In this document: positions 50,170-58,504 of the stretch, in pieces
How positions within the stretch are numbered: the first letter of the stretch is position 1
Layout of the letters: each line of letters begins with the position of its first letter
Assembly (NCBI GenBank): GCA_016235125.1
Contig: JACRLZ010000008.1
Span: 1-64,000 of the forward strand
From: Sphingobacteriales bacterium
GTDB taxonomy: Bacteria; Bacteroidota; Bacteroidia; Chitinophagales; Chitinophagaceae
Direction: 5' to 3'
Length of the DNA stretch: 64,000 bases
Notes under the pieces: model-generated
The model's input: only the letters and a program-made list of their open reading frames with translations
Databases searched by the model: none
Told to the model about the DNA's origin: nothing
Translations under genes and position numbers: made by a program

Positions 50170-51162
50170 ATGACCTCCGCCCAGGATTTTTTATTTCAGC
50201 GCATTAAAGAAATGCTACCCATGCAGGTTTCCATGGTGGATACCATCTCGGAAATTCTGCATGTAAGCAGCGACAGCGCCTATCGGAGAATAAGGGGTGA
50301 AACCCCCCTGGTGCTGGAAGAGGCAAGACAACTTTGTAATCATTTTCATTTATCACTCGATCAGTTACTCGATGTACAAAGCGGATATACTCTTTTCCAG
50401 GCAGACAGAGGGCATCACAGGGAATTAAACTTTCAAAAATACCTGGAGGGAATATTAAATCGTCTGAAGCAGGTAAATGGTTTTATGCGCAAAGAGATCA
50501 TTTATCTTACCAAAGACCTTCCTTTTTTTTATAACTTTTTTTCGGAACCGTTATTTGCTTTTCATTATTTCTTCTGGATGAAATCAATTGTCCGCCATCC
50601 TGATTTTGAGAACAAACATTTCAGCATGGAATTCCTTACTCCTGAGCTTAAACAAATGGGATCCGAAATTTTGCGACTGTATAATGTTATTCCTTCCACC
50701 GAGATATGGAATACGGAATGTGTGAACAGTATAATCTTCCAGTTGGAGTATTACCGTGAGGCGGGATACATAGCTTCGGGCGCCGACGTTAAAAAAATAT
50801 ATGAATCATTAGAATCGGTTATTTACCACCTGAAAGACCAGGCCGAAAATGGCTGTAAGTTTATGCCGGGGGAAAACCCGCAGAACAAAAAGAATAATTA
50901 CAGGTTCTTCTATAACCGGGCTACTCTGGGAGACAATACGCTGGTGGCAGTGACGGAACAGGTAAAAACTGTTTTCATCAATTATGATGTTATCAACTAC
51001 ATGAGCACAAGAGATGAAAAATTCTGCAATGATATTTATGATGATTTGCAGGCATTGATGCGGCGCAGCACTCTTATCAGCGAAACCAGCGAAAAACAAC
51101 GGAATATTTTTTTTGGCATCATGCTGTCAAAAATTGAGGACAGAAAAAAACATCTTGTATGA
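50170..51162 (+). CDS. HTH regulator with conserved long C-terminal region, twin 1
   Basis: 330 residues. Residues ~18-65 form a DNA-binding HTH (VDTISEILHVSSDSAYRRIRGETPLVLEEARQLCNHFHLSLDQLL), like BetR/XRE type. The C-terminal ~260 residues have no recognised domain but are shared with the next gene (FxFxKYLEG..NxLKQ; E/AFxYFFWMxSI; MRRST..ISExSEKQR). 51159-51162 (ATGA) overlaps the second gene. Likely a paired regulatory unit; target and signal unknown. Confidence 0.82.
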   Translation: MTSAQDFLFQRIKEMLPMQVSMVDTISEILHVSSDSAYRRIRGETPLVLEEARQLCNHFHLSLDQLLDVQSGYTLFQADRGHHRELNFQKYLEGILNRLKQVNGFMRKEIIYLTKDLPFFYNFFSEPLFAFHYFFWMKSIVRHPDFENKHFSMEFLTPELKQMGSEILRLYNVIPSTEIWNTECVNSIIFQLEYYREAGYIASGADVKKIYESLESVIYHLKDQAENGCKFMPGENPQNKKNNYRFFYNRATLGDNTLVAVTEQVKTVFINYDVINYMSTRDEKFCNDIYDDLQALMRRSTLISETSEKQRNIFFGIMLSKIEDRKKHLV

Positions 51163-52160
51163 ATGTAAATGAAATTCAGCAACAGCTTTTCCAGGGAATA
51201 AAACGGAAACTCTCTTCAGAAGAGTCCGTGGTGGATGAAGTAGCAAAATTGCTGGATATGAGTACCGACAGCGTATATCGTCGTATGCGGGGAGAAATAA
51301 GCATCACTTTCGACGAGCTGTATAAACTGGCTACCCATTATCATATATCACTTGACCAGTTAATGGGTATTCAGCAGGGAGGATTTTTATTCCAGGGCAA
51401 TATACTGAACCCGCAAACTCATCGTTATGATGCTTACCTGAAAGGTATGATGAATACCCTGGCTTATTTCAACAGTTTTCAGAAAAAAGAATTTTATTAT
51501 CTAGGGAAAGATCTGCCCGTTTTTCATTACTTCCAATTCAAAGAGTTGGCGGCTTTCAAATATTTTTTCTGGATGGGAACACTGATTTTTTTCCCTGAAT
51601 TCAGGAATAAAAAAATAAGTCTTGATGATTATCCCGAAGAACTGTTTGAACTGGGTCAAAAAAATCTTGCATTTTATAACCAGCTGGACAGTTATGAAAT
51701 CTGGAATATGGAAAGCCTGAACAGTACCCTGCGGCAGATTGAATATTATATTGATACGGGTATGTTCAAATCAGATCATGATGCATTGAGAGTATACGAA
51801 GTAATGGAGAAAATTTTCAATCACCTGGAAGAGCAGGCTAAACTGGGTTATAAATTCAATTATGAAGATACGACCAAAAGCCCGCTGGGAAAATATAACT
51901 GCTATTTTAATGAAATAGTGTTGCTGGATAATAGTATGATGGCGGTACTTGATGATTACAAAATGTCACTGATCCCTTATACAGCTATTAATTATATGAT
52001 GACAAGAGACATCTCATTCTCCGATAACCTGTATAATTATATTCAAAACCTGATGCGGCGCTCCACCAGGATCAGCGAAGTAAGTGAAAAGGAGAGAGCC
52101 CGGTTCTTCAAAAAAATAAATGACCGCATTGAAAGCAGAAAGAAAAGTTTACATGTATAA
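51159..52160 (+). CDS. HTH regulator with conserved long C-terminal region, twin 2
   Basis: 333 residues, overlapping twin 1 by 4 bases. HTH: VVDEVAKLLDMSTDSVYRRMRGEISITFDELYKLATHYHISLDQLM. The C-terminal part aligns along its length with the upstream twin: RYDAYLKGMMNTLAYFNSFQKKEFYYLGKDLPVFHYFQF against NFQKYLEGILNRLKQVNGFMRKEIIYLTKDLPFFYNFFS, and LMRRSTRISEVSEKERARFF against LMRRSTLISETSEKQRNIFF. The two probably form a heterodimer or act in one pathway. No sigma or kinase motif seen. Confidence 0.82.
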   Translation: MNVNEIQQQLFQGIKRKLSSEESVVDEVAKLLDMSTDSVYRRMRGEISITFDELYKLATHYHISLDQLMGIQQGGFLFQGNILNPQTHRYDAYLKGMMNTLAYFNSFQKKEFYYLGKDLPVFHYFQFKELAAFKYFFWMGTLIFFPEFRNKKISLDDYPEELFELGQKNLAFYNQLDSYEIWNMESLNSTLRQIEYYIDTGMFKSDHDALRVYEVMEKIFNHLEEQAKLGYKFNYEDTTKSPLGKYNCYFNEIVLLDNSMMAVLDDYKMSLIPYTAINYMMTRDISFSDNLYNYIQNLMRRSTRISEVSEKERARFFKKINDRIESRKKSLHV

Positions 52161-52231
52161 TTGCAACCTTCCGGATTATTTTTGCTTCTGAGTTTGGCAG
52201 ATATTTTGCACCGTTCTAAAAAATTTATTAA

Positions 52232-52933
52232 ATGAAAAAGATTAACCTGGGTGTTTTATCTCTATTTCTTTTTGTCAGCTCCTGTAATGTTTTATCACAA
52301 CTGCCCGGCACTGGCAACGGTGTTACCGAATCCGAAGCCGGAGAAGGAATAAAAGAGGCATTAAGCCAGGGGTTGATAAAAGCAGTTTTTCAATTGAATA
52401 AAGAAGATGGTTTTTTTAAGGATGCCTTCTATAAGATACTGATGCCGCCTGATGCAAAGAAGATTGAAAAAACACTGAGAGACCTGGGAATGGGAAATAT
52501 GGTTGATAAAGCTATCCTTCAGATCAACCGGGCAGCGGAGGATGCAGCAGGACAGGCAAAGCCCATTTTTGCGGATGCTATTAAAAGTATGACCCTTAGC
52601 GATGCTATTGGGCTGGTTAAAAACGGAGATACCAGCGCCACACATTTTTTCAGGGTAAAAACAACGGATAAACTGATTGCTGCCTTTTTACCCGTAATTA
52701 AAAATTCACTGGATAAATTAAATGCTACCAAATACTACGGAGATGTGGTTAATACATACAATAATTTTCCTACCACTTTTAAAAAATTAAACCCCGACTT
52801 ACCCGGATTTGTTACTGACCGGGCTGTTTATGCCTTGTTTGATCTTGTTGGTAAAGAAGAAAAAAACATCCGGCAGAATATTGCAGCAAGAACAACGGAT
52901 TTGCTGCGAAAGGTTTTTGGAGCCAAATGGTAA
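52232..52933 (+). CDS. DUF4197 domain protein, secreted/lipoprotein
   Basis: 233 residues. Signal with lipobox-like FLFVSSC (Cys18). The DUF4197 core follows: ESEAGEGIKEALSQGLIKAVFQLNKEDGFFKDAFYKILMPPDAKKIEKTLRDLGMGNMVDKAILQINRAAEDAAGQAKPIFADAIKSMTLSDAIGLVKNGDTSATHFF. Function of the family unknown; predicted periplasmic helical protein. A -7-like TATTTTTG box lies about 50 bases upstream. Confidence 0.85.
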   Translation: MKKINLGVLSLFLFVSSCNVLSQLPGTGNGVTESEAGEGIKEALSQGLIKAVFQLNKEDGFFKDAFYKILMPPDAKKIEKTLRDLGMGNMVDKAILQINRAAEDAAGQAKPIFADAIKSMTLSDAIGLVKNGDTSATHFFRVKTTDKLIAAFLPVIKNSLDKLNATKYYGDVVNTYNNFPTTFKKLNPDLPGFVTDRAVYALFDLVGKEEKNIRQNIAARTTDLLRKVFGAKW

Positions 52934-52940
52934 GCGTTTC

Positions 52941-53834
52941 TTATTCAGGAAAAATACTCCAGAATAAAAGCACTACTCTCCGGCGGGGATCATCAATTTT
53001 ATAGTCAAGTGTTTTTGGATTAGGCATTGATTCGCCTTTTCCTTCGTAGAGATAAAGAATATTTTTTACGCTTCCACCGGCTACGGAGCGGCCTTTGGTG
53101 TATTTTTCAAAAAGCTCAATAACGGATTTAGCCCTTTTTACTGAAAGCTCTTTATTGAGTTCTTTGCTGTCGGGTGTTTTACCGCTCAGTTTCATGCTTT
53201 CTGCAAGGTCTTTGTAAAGCTGTGAACCTTCGGCAATGCTGGTGCCGTCCGCATAACCTTTGGCAGTGATCACCAATGACAATGGAAAGTCGGGATATTT
53301 TTGGGTGAACAGATCAATTTCTTTGGCGGCAGGTTCAAAGAATTTTCCGATAGCATTGGCCACAGAAGCCGAAACAACATATTTGCCGGGTTCAAATATC
53401 ACATCCTGATCCAGCCTGACAACAATATTGCGGTTGATAAGATCGCTGATAAAGTTTATTTTATCTCTGAATAACCTTGAAGTTCCTTCTGCAAGGGTCA
53501 GGGCTTTTTTGAGCTTGTTCCAGTCATTCTTGTCTACTTCTGTATTACCGATAAGGATAGAATTCTGGGCAATTACTTTATCCACTTCTGCCGATGCCAT
53601 ACCGATATATTTTTTTATCCGGCTACTGGCAGTATCTGTCATTTCATTCTGCTCCAGTTTGTCCTGGCGTTTTACATCCAGTTCTTTCAGCTTATTACTG
53701 TATTGATGAAGAATACTGTCCTGCTTTTCAAGTTGTTGTTTATGGGTAAGAATTTTTTGTTGCGAAACACAGGAATAAAGCAATAATGCAACGGAACAAA
53801 AGATCAGCAGATATGAAACCTTTTTTTGAAGCAT
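52941..53834 (-). CDS. OmpA-like lipoprotein with coiled-coil region
   Basis: 297 residues. Lipobox LLLYSC (Cys22), Gln/Lys/Asp-rich helical region (KILTHKQQLEKQDSILHQYSNKLKELDVKRQDKLEQ), a middle alpha domain, and an OmpA-like C-terminal region (VITAKGYADGTSIAEGSQ, NKELSVKRAKSVIELFEKY, DDPRRRVVLLFW). OmpA-like domains bind peptidoglycan; the typical NX2LSXXRAXXV pattern reads NKELSVKRAKSV. It is probably an envelope-anchoring lipoprotein. Divergent in the middle, so confidence is moderate. Confidence 0.72.
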   Translation of the reverse strand: MLQKKVSYLLIFCSVALLLYSCVSQQKILTHKQQLEKQDSILHQYSNKLKELDVKRQDKLEQNEMTDTASSRIKKYIGMASAEVDKVIAQNSILIGNTEVDKNDWNKLKKALTLAEGTSRLFRDKINFISDLINRNIVVRLDQDVIFEPGKYVVSASVANAIGKFFEPAAKEIDLFTQKYPDFPLSLVITAKGYADGTSIAEGSQLYKDLAESMKLSGKTPDSKELNKELSVKRAKSVIELFEKYTKGRSVAGGSVKNILYLYEGKGESMPNPKTLDYKIDDPRRRVVLLFWSIFPE

Positions 53835-53895
53835 AAGATTTGCAATTCAACGGTGCTTCTTAAAGATAAAGAAATCTCTTAAGGATACAAAAGGG

Positions 53896-54777
53896 TTAAC
53901 TTCCGGCCAGCAACACTTGCCAGGCTTCAGTCACTTTGTTGTCAGCCAAAAGTTTTTTTCCGTAAGCATGTAACTCTTTTTCCATTTCGTCGGGGCTGAT
54001 GTTGTAGTACTGTATGATTTGTTTGAGATGGCTATCATCAAAAGAAGCATCTATATCCGGGAGTTGTTTTACATTCGCCAGCATTCCAAGGTCGTTACCG
54101 GTAAGTACTTTACTGTTGCGGATATTTTCTGGTAGCGCATCAATGCCAATACCCAACTCGGTATTTGGTTTTGGTACATGAAACAGATTGCTTTCATCCA
54201 CTTTGCAGTACCAGTCGCCGCCCAGCCTTGCCACATGATGAATTTTTGTTTGATCCATTTTTCCCTCTGCATTTAGCAATGAGTCATCAATATGTATTTT
54301 CAGCACTTCACAGATAACAAGATTACCGGAACCTTTTTCATTGCCCAACGATTTTACTTCAATCACTTTGCACTCCATCTTTACTTTGCTTTCTTTTACC
54401 ATCGGGGGTTTTACTATCGTTGCCGGTTCTTCTGTAAAACCTGCTTTGGTAAATTCATTTGTTCCCTTTGGGTATTCGCAACTGGCCAATGATACCTGCT
54501 GCACCATATCATAAGTAACGATGTTTATCACCACTTCCGGCACTTCCAGCACATTTTGCAAGGTATGTTTGGTAGTATTGTCTCTCACTCTTCTTGCAGG
54601 AGAAAAAATTACGATTGGGGGATTGGATGAAAACAAATTGAAAAAACTAAAAGGACTCAGGTTTACATTTCCATCTTTATCAATTGTGGAAGCAAAGCAA
54701 ATAGGTCTTGGCGCAACTACATGCTGCAGGTAGTATTGCTTTTCAGCCGGCTTTAATTCTTTCAGGTCAAGTATCAT
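53896..54777 (-). CDS. Flavin reductase family protein
   Basis: 293 residues. FMN-binding flavin reductase-like domain: EKQYYLQHVVAPRPICFASTIDKDGNVNLSPFSFFNLFSSNPPIVIFSPARR, VVINIVTYDMVQQVSLASCEYPKGTNEF, and EVKSLGNEKGSGNLVICEVLKIHIDD. The C-terminal ~100 residues extend the core. It reduces flavins for a partner monooxygenase or acts on its own. Together with the FAH gene (79 bases upstream) it may belong to aromatic amino-acid breakdown, common in Bacteroidota. Confidence 0.88.
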   Translation of the reverse strand: MILDLKELKPAEKQYYLQHVVAPRPICFASTIDKDGNVNLSPFSFFNLFSSNPPIVIFSPARRVRDNTTKHTLQNVLEVPEVVINIVTYDMVQQVSLASCEYPKGTNEFTKAGFTEEPATIVKPPMVKESKVKMECKVIEVKSLGNEKGSGNLVICEVLKIHIDDSLLNAEGKMDQTKIHHVARLGGDWYCKVDESNLFHVPKPNTELGIGIDALPENIRNSKVLTGNDLGMLANVKQLPDIDASFDDSHLKQIIQYYNISPDEMEKELHAYGKKLLADNKVTEAWQVLLAGS

Positions 54778-54789
54778 TATTTAATTTTT

Positions 54790-54856
54790 GCCACGAAGTC
54801 ACAAAGGCACTAAGTTCTGACCAAATCTTTTCTTTGTGACTTTGTGCCTTTGTGGC
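54790..54856. repeat. Imperfect inverted repeat (GCCACGAAG/CTTTGTGGC type)
   Basis: Left arm GCCACGAAGTCACAAAGGCA (from 54790) and right arm GTGACTTTGTGCCTTTGTGG (from 54836) form a long hairpin with a 26-base loop region. It ends at the first base of the FAH stop triplet (54856). Such GCCACGAAG units are scattered in Bacteroidota. Confidence 0.75.
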
Positions 54857-55866
54857 TATATGTTTTTCTTGATGTTCAAAATACTCCAATCTGTCTCTTC
54901 AGCAATAATCGTATTACTCAATTTCCCCAGCTGATCAATCTCCATTTCCACTACGTCATTGAGCTCTAACCATTGTTCAACATAATTAGGGTCATTCAAT
55001 TTCCCTGTACCATTTAATTCCAAAAAACAGCCCGTGCCTACAGTACCGCTGCCAATAACATCGCCGGGATACAGATCAACGCCATAGGATGCCCGTTCAA
55101 TGATTTCTGCAAATGTCCAGTCCATATCACTGAGATTTCCATCGCTTACCTGTTTATCATTTACAAAACACTGCATCCTTAAGTTCCAGCTTTTACCGGT
55201 ATGATTTTCCTTGCAGGGAACAACAAACTCTTCCAACTCATCGAGTGTCACAAGCCACGGCCCGATGACAGTAGAAAAATCTTTTCCTTTGGCTGGACCC
55301 AGATTCAGCAACATTTCTTCCATTTGCAACCTTCTTGCACTCATATCATTCATGATCATCAGTCCGCCGATGTATTCATCTGCTTCTTCTGCTTTTATAT
55401 TTCTTCCATGCTTACAGATAACAATGGCCGCTTCCAGTTCAAAATCCAGTTTTTCAAAATGATCAGGCATGCATCTTATTTCTCCCGGTCCCTGTATGCT
55501 GTGATGATTGGTGAAATAAAAAATGGGATACTGATCAAATTCCGGGATCATATCAACCTTTCTGTTTCTTCTGGCGGCTGCCACATGCTGGCGGAAAGCA
55601 TACCCATCACGACAACTGGTGGGGAAGGGAACCGGAGCCAGTAGTTGCACATCTTTTATTGAAACCCCTTTATTACTGGTTCTTGTTCCTTCTTTCAGCA
55701 TCAATTCACCCGCCAGAGCTGTAGGGTAAACGTCTTCCCAGTAATTCAAAAACATATTCATGCTGTTGGGCAGGTCGGGGTGCAGCACATCCATATCATA
55801 CAGCATATTATTGATAAGGACCCCCAGTTGTTCTCTTTCTTCTTTCAGGTAAGTAACCAGTTTCAT
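54856..55866 (-). CDS. Fumarylacetoacetate hydrolase family protein
   Basis: 336 residues. FAH C-terminal fold with metal-binding Glu/Asp set: LEAAIVICKHGRNIKAEEADEYIGGLMIMNDMSARRLQ and DVIGSGTVGTGCFLELNGTG; the N-terminal extension begins MKLVTYLKEEREQLGVLINNM. Family members hydrolyse C-C bonds of 2,4-diketo acids or act on related substrates. Context (flavin reductase) suggests aromatic degradation. Near the stop lies an inverted repeat. The divergent GH9 gene starts 53 bases upstream of its ATG. Confidence 0.9.
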   Translation of the reverse strand: MKLVTYLKEEREQLGVLINNMLYDMDVLHPDLPNSMNMFLNYWEDVYPTALAGELMLKEGTRTSNKGVSIKDVQLLAPVPFPTSCRDGYAFRQHVAAARRNRKVDMIPEFDQYPIFYFTNHHSIQGPGEIRCMPDHFEKLDFELEAAIVICKHGRNIKAEEADEYIGGLMIMNDMSARRLQMEEMLLNLGPAKGKDFSTVIGPWLVTLDELEEFVVPCKENHTGKSWNLRMQCFVNDKQVSDGNLSDMDWTFAEIIERASYGVDLYPGDVIGSGTVGTGCFLELNGTGKLNDPNYVEQWLELNDVVEMEIDQLGKLSNTIIAEETDWSILNIKKNI

Positions 55867-55918
55867 GGGAATAAAATTAGAGCTGCTAAGTTAAAGAGCT
55901 TGGTCGTAAATTGGGGTG

Positions 55919-58453
55919 ATGAAAGGGCTATTACTTTTTATACTATTACCGGTATTTGCCTGTTTACAGGCACAACAATCATGGATACGCATCAACCAGC
56001 TGGGATATTCTCCCGGCGGTGTGAAGGTGGCGGTGTGGTGTAGTAAGGAAGAAGCTGGAGTCAGTAATTGGGAATTAATAGAGACCAGAACAAATAAAAT
56101 TGTTTATCAGGGGACACCCGGGAAAGCATTCGGAGCTTATGGCCCATTTAAACAAACATACCGGCTGAATTTTTCTTCATTCAAAAAACCGGGAAGATAT
56201 TATTTGCAGGCAGGAGCTGCGAAATCACCTGAATTTGAAATCGGCAATGATGTGTACAATGGCGCTGCTGATTTTTGCTTGCGTTACATGCGGCAGCAAC
56301 GAAGCGGCTTCAACCCGTTTTTAAAAGACAGTTGCCATACGCATGATGGCTATGTATTGTATGGTGAAAAGGCAGGCATCAAAGACAGCACATACATAGA
56401 TGTGGTGGGTGGCTGGCATGATGCCAGCGATTATTTGCAGTATGCTTCCACCTCGGCTAATGCAACGTATCATTTGCTGGCGGCATACAGGGATTTTCCA
56501 ACTGTTTTTAAGGATGAAAAATTGGCGAATGGTTTAGATGGAAAAAACGGAATGGCAGATGTGTTGGATGAAGCCAAATGGGGATTGGACTGGTTATTGA
56601 AAATGCACCCGAGAGATGACTGGATGTTCAACCAGGTAGGGGATGATCGTGACCACATGGGTATGCGGATACCGAAAGAAGACACAAACTTTTATGGAAA
56701 AGGGCTGGAGCGGTCTGTTTATTTTTTAAGTGGTGAACCGCAGCAGCGGGGAAAGTTTATGAATGCAACGACAGGAACCAGTTCAACAGCGGGGAAGTTT
56801 GCCAGTGCATTTGGTCTTGGTTATTTTATCTTTAATGAGGATAGCAATTATTCAAATCTTTTAAGATCAAAGACTCTCACTGCGTACTCATTTGCTCATG
56901 ATAAAATTGGAGTATCACAAACGGCTTCTGTAAGATCTCCTTATATATATGCTGAGGACAATTGGGCTGACGACATGGAATTAGCTACAATTTTTGCAAG
57001 TTTAGCCTTTGGGGATAAGTTTGATTCTTTTAACAACGATTTGTTACAACTATCCATTGAGTTGTTTGCCCCCATGGAAAAAATAACTCCATGGCTTGGT
57101 TCTGACACTGCCAAACATTATCAATGGTATCCTTTTATTAATGTCGGTCACTACGAGTTGGCTAAACAATTAAAGGGAAAACAAAAGGATACGATCATAG
57201 GTTATTACAAAGAAGGGATTCAAAGAGTTTGGAACAAAGCCAAACAAAATGCTTTCTACCGTGGTATCCCTTTTATCTGGTGCAGCAATAACCTCACTAC
57301 TTCATTTGCCATTCAATGCTACTGGTACAAACAATTAACCGGCGATAAAACTTTTGATGAACTGGAGCAGTCAAGCTTTGACTGGCTTTTCGGTTGTAAT
57401 CCATGGGGCACATCCATGGTCTATGGTTTGCCTTCATGGGGAGATACACCGGTTGACCCTCATTCAGCATTCACTCATTTAAAGAATTATCCGATTGACG
57501 GTGGATTGGTGGATGGCCCTGTTTATGGAAGTATTTATAAAAACCTTATCGGCATCAAACTCTATCAACCGGATGAGTATGCTGTATTTCAAAGCGACCT
57601 AGCGGTGTATCATGATGATTATGGAGATTACAGCACCAACGAACCGACGATGGATGGAACGGCATCATTGATTTACCTGCTGGCGGCGAAAGAAAGCCCC
57701 CTCCAACCTCCCCCGAAGGGGGAGGCTTTAGGTTCCTCAAAGAATAATTTTTCCTACAGCCACGGAGGTATAGTTCGTGGTGACTCAACTAAAAAGAATA
57801 TTGCATTGGTTTTTACAGGTCATGAGTTTGGAGAAGGCGGAAATTTTATCACCAACACTTTATGGGAAGAAAAAATAAATGCCTCTTTCTTTTTTACAGG
57901 TGATTTTTATAGAAACTCTCTTTTCAAAAATATGATCGACAAGCTTCTCAGGGATAAACATTATCTCGGTGGGCATTCTGATAAACATTTATTGTATTGT
58001 GATTGGAATAAAAGGGACAACCTCTTACTTACCAAAGCACAGTTTTTTGTGGATGTGTCTGATAATTACTTCACCATGTCGTTTCATAATAAAAAATTAT
58101 TTGAAGCCCCGTACTTTTTACCTCCTTATGAATGGTACAACGATTCGATTTCTACGTGGGCCAAAGAAATGAGTTTACAACTCATCAGTTACACCCCCGG
58201 TACACTCAGCCATGCAGACTACACAACAGATAAGGATAAAAATTACCGCAGCAGCGAAACTATTTATCAATCTATCATTACTTATGAGCAAACAAAACCA
58301 GCAGGACTGAATGGTTTTATCCTGCTTATGCATATCGGCGCAGGCCCGGGCAGAACAGATAAATTTTACAAGCGACTTCCTGAATTGATTAAATATTTAA
58401 GACAAAAGGGCTATCATTTTCAAAGAGTTGATGAATTGCTCAGGAGTAACTAA
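55919..58453 (+). CDS. Glycoside hydrolase family 9 fused to a polysaccharide deacetylase-like domain
   Basis: 844 residues from ATG 55919 (MKGLLLFILLPVFACLQAQ signal). CelD_N Ig-like domain (~20-105), GH9 (alpha/alpha)6 domain (~110-590) with GGWHDASDYLQY near 165-175 and the catalytic Glu in STNEPTMDG near 575, a linker (SPLQPPPKGEALGS), then a CE4/NodB-like domain (~610-840): FTGHEFGEGGNF, KINASFFFTGDFYRN, HSDKH near 685, EAPYFLPPYEWYN. The catalytic TFDD of CE4 is replaced by VFTGHEF. It probably degrades beta-glucan or related polymer at the envelope. The linker is encoded by a genomic repeat (57696-57738). Confidence 0.88.
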   Translation: MKGLLLFILLPVFACLQAQQSWIRINQLGYSPGGVKVAVWCSKEEAGVSNWELIETRTNKIVYQGTPGKAFGAYGPFKQTYRLNFSSFKKPGRYYLQAGAAKSPEFEIGNDVYNGAADFCLRYMRQQRSGFNPFLKDSCHTHDGYVLYGEKAGIKDSTYIDVVGGWHDASDYLQYASTSANATYHLLAAYRDFPTVFKDEKLANGLDGKNGMADVLDEAKWGLDWLLKMHPRDDWMFNQVGDDRDHMGMRIPKEDTNFYGKGLERSVYFLSGEPQQRGKFMNATTGTSSTAGKFASAFGLGYFIFNEDSNYSNLLRSKTLTAYSFAHDKIGVSQTASVRSPYIYAEDNWADDMELATIFASLAFGDKFDSFNNDLLQLSIELFAPMEKITPWLGSDTAKHYQWYPFINVGHYELAKQLKGKQKDTIIGYYKEGIQRVWNKAKQNAFYRGIPFIWCSNNLTTSFAIQCYWYKQLTGDKTFDELEQSSFDWLFGCNPWGTSMVYGLPSWGDTPVDPHSAFTHLKNYPIDGGLVDGPVYGSIYKNLIGIKLYQPDEYAVFQSDLAVYHDDYGDYSTNEPTMDGTASLIYLLAAKESPLQPPPKGEALGSSKNNFSYSHGGIVRGDSTKKNIALVFTGHEFGEGGNFITNTLWEEKINASFFFTGDFYRNSLFKNMIDKLLRDKHYLGGHSDKHLLYCDWNKRDNLLLTKAQFFVDVSDNYFTMSFHNKKLFEAPYFLPPYEWYNDSISTWAKEMSLQLISYTPGTLSHADYTTDKDKNYRSSETIYQSIITYEQTKPAGLNGFILLMHIGAGPGRTDKFYKRLPELIKYLRQKGYHFQRVDELLRSN
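57696..57738 (+). repeat. Palindromic genomic repeat encoding the interdomain linker
   Basis: CCTCCCCC (57707-57714), GAA, GGGGGAGG (57718-57725), with outer AAAGCC/GGCTTT arms (57693-57698, 57724-57729). It belongs to the same family as 39251-39285, but here it is read through in frame and gives SPLQPPPKGEALGS between the GH9 and deacetylase domains. Confidence 0.75.
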
Positions 58454-58492
58454 AATCAAAGTCTGTAACTTTTTGCCCGCCATTTCATTCCT

Positions 58493-58500
58493 TATCTTTG
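58493..58500 (+). promoter_or_regulatory. -7 box of the fatty acid hydroxylase gene (leaderless)
   Basis: TATCTTTG (58493-58500), CCAC, then ATG 58505. The -7 box ends only 4 bases before the start codon, so the transcript would begin at or within the coding region. Confidence 0.6.
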
Positions 58501-58504
58501 CCAC

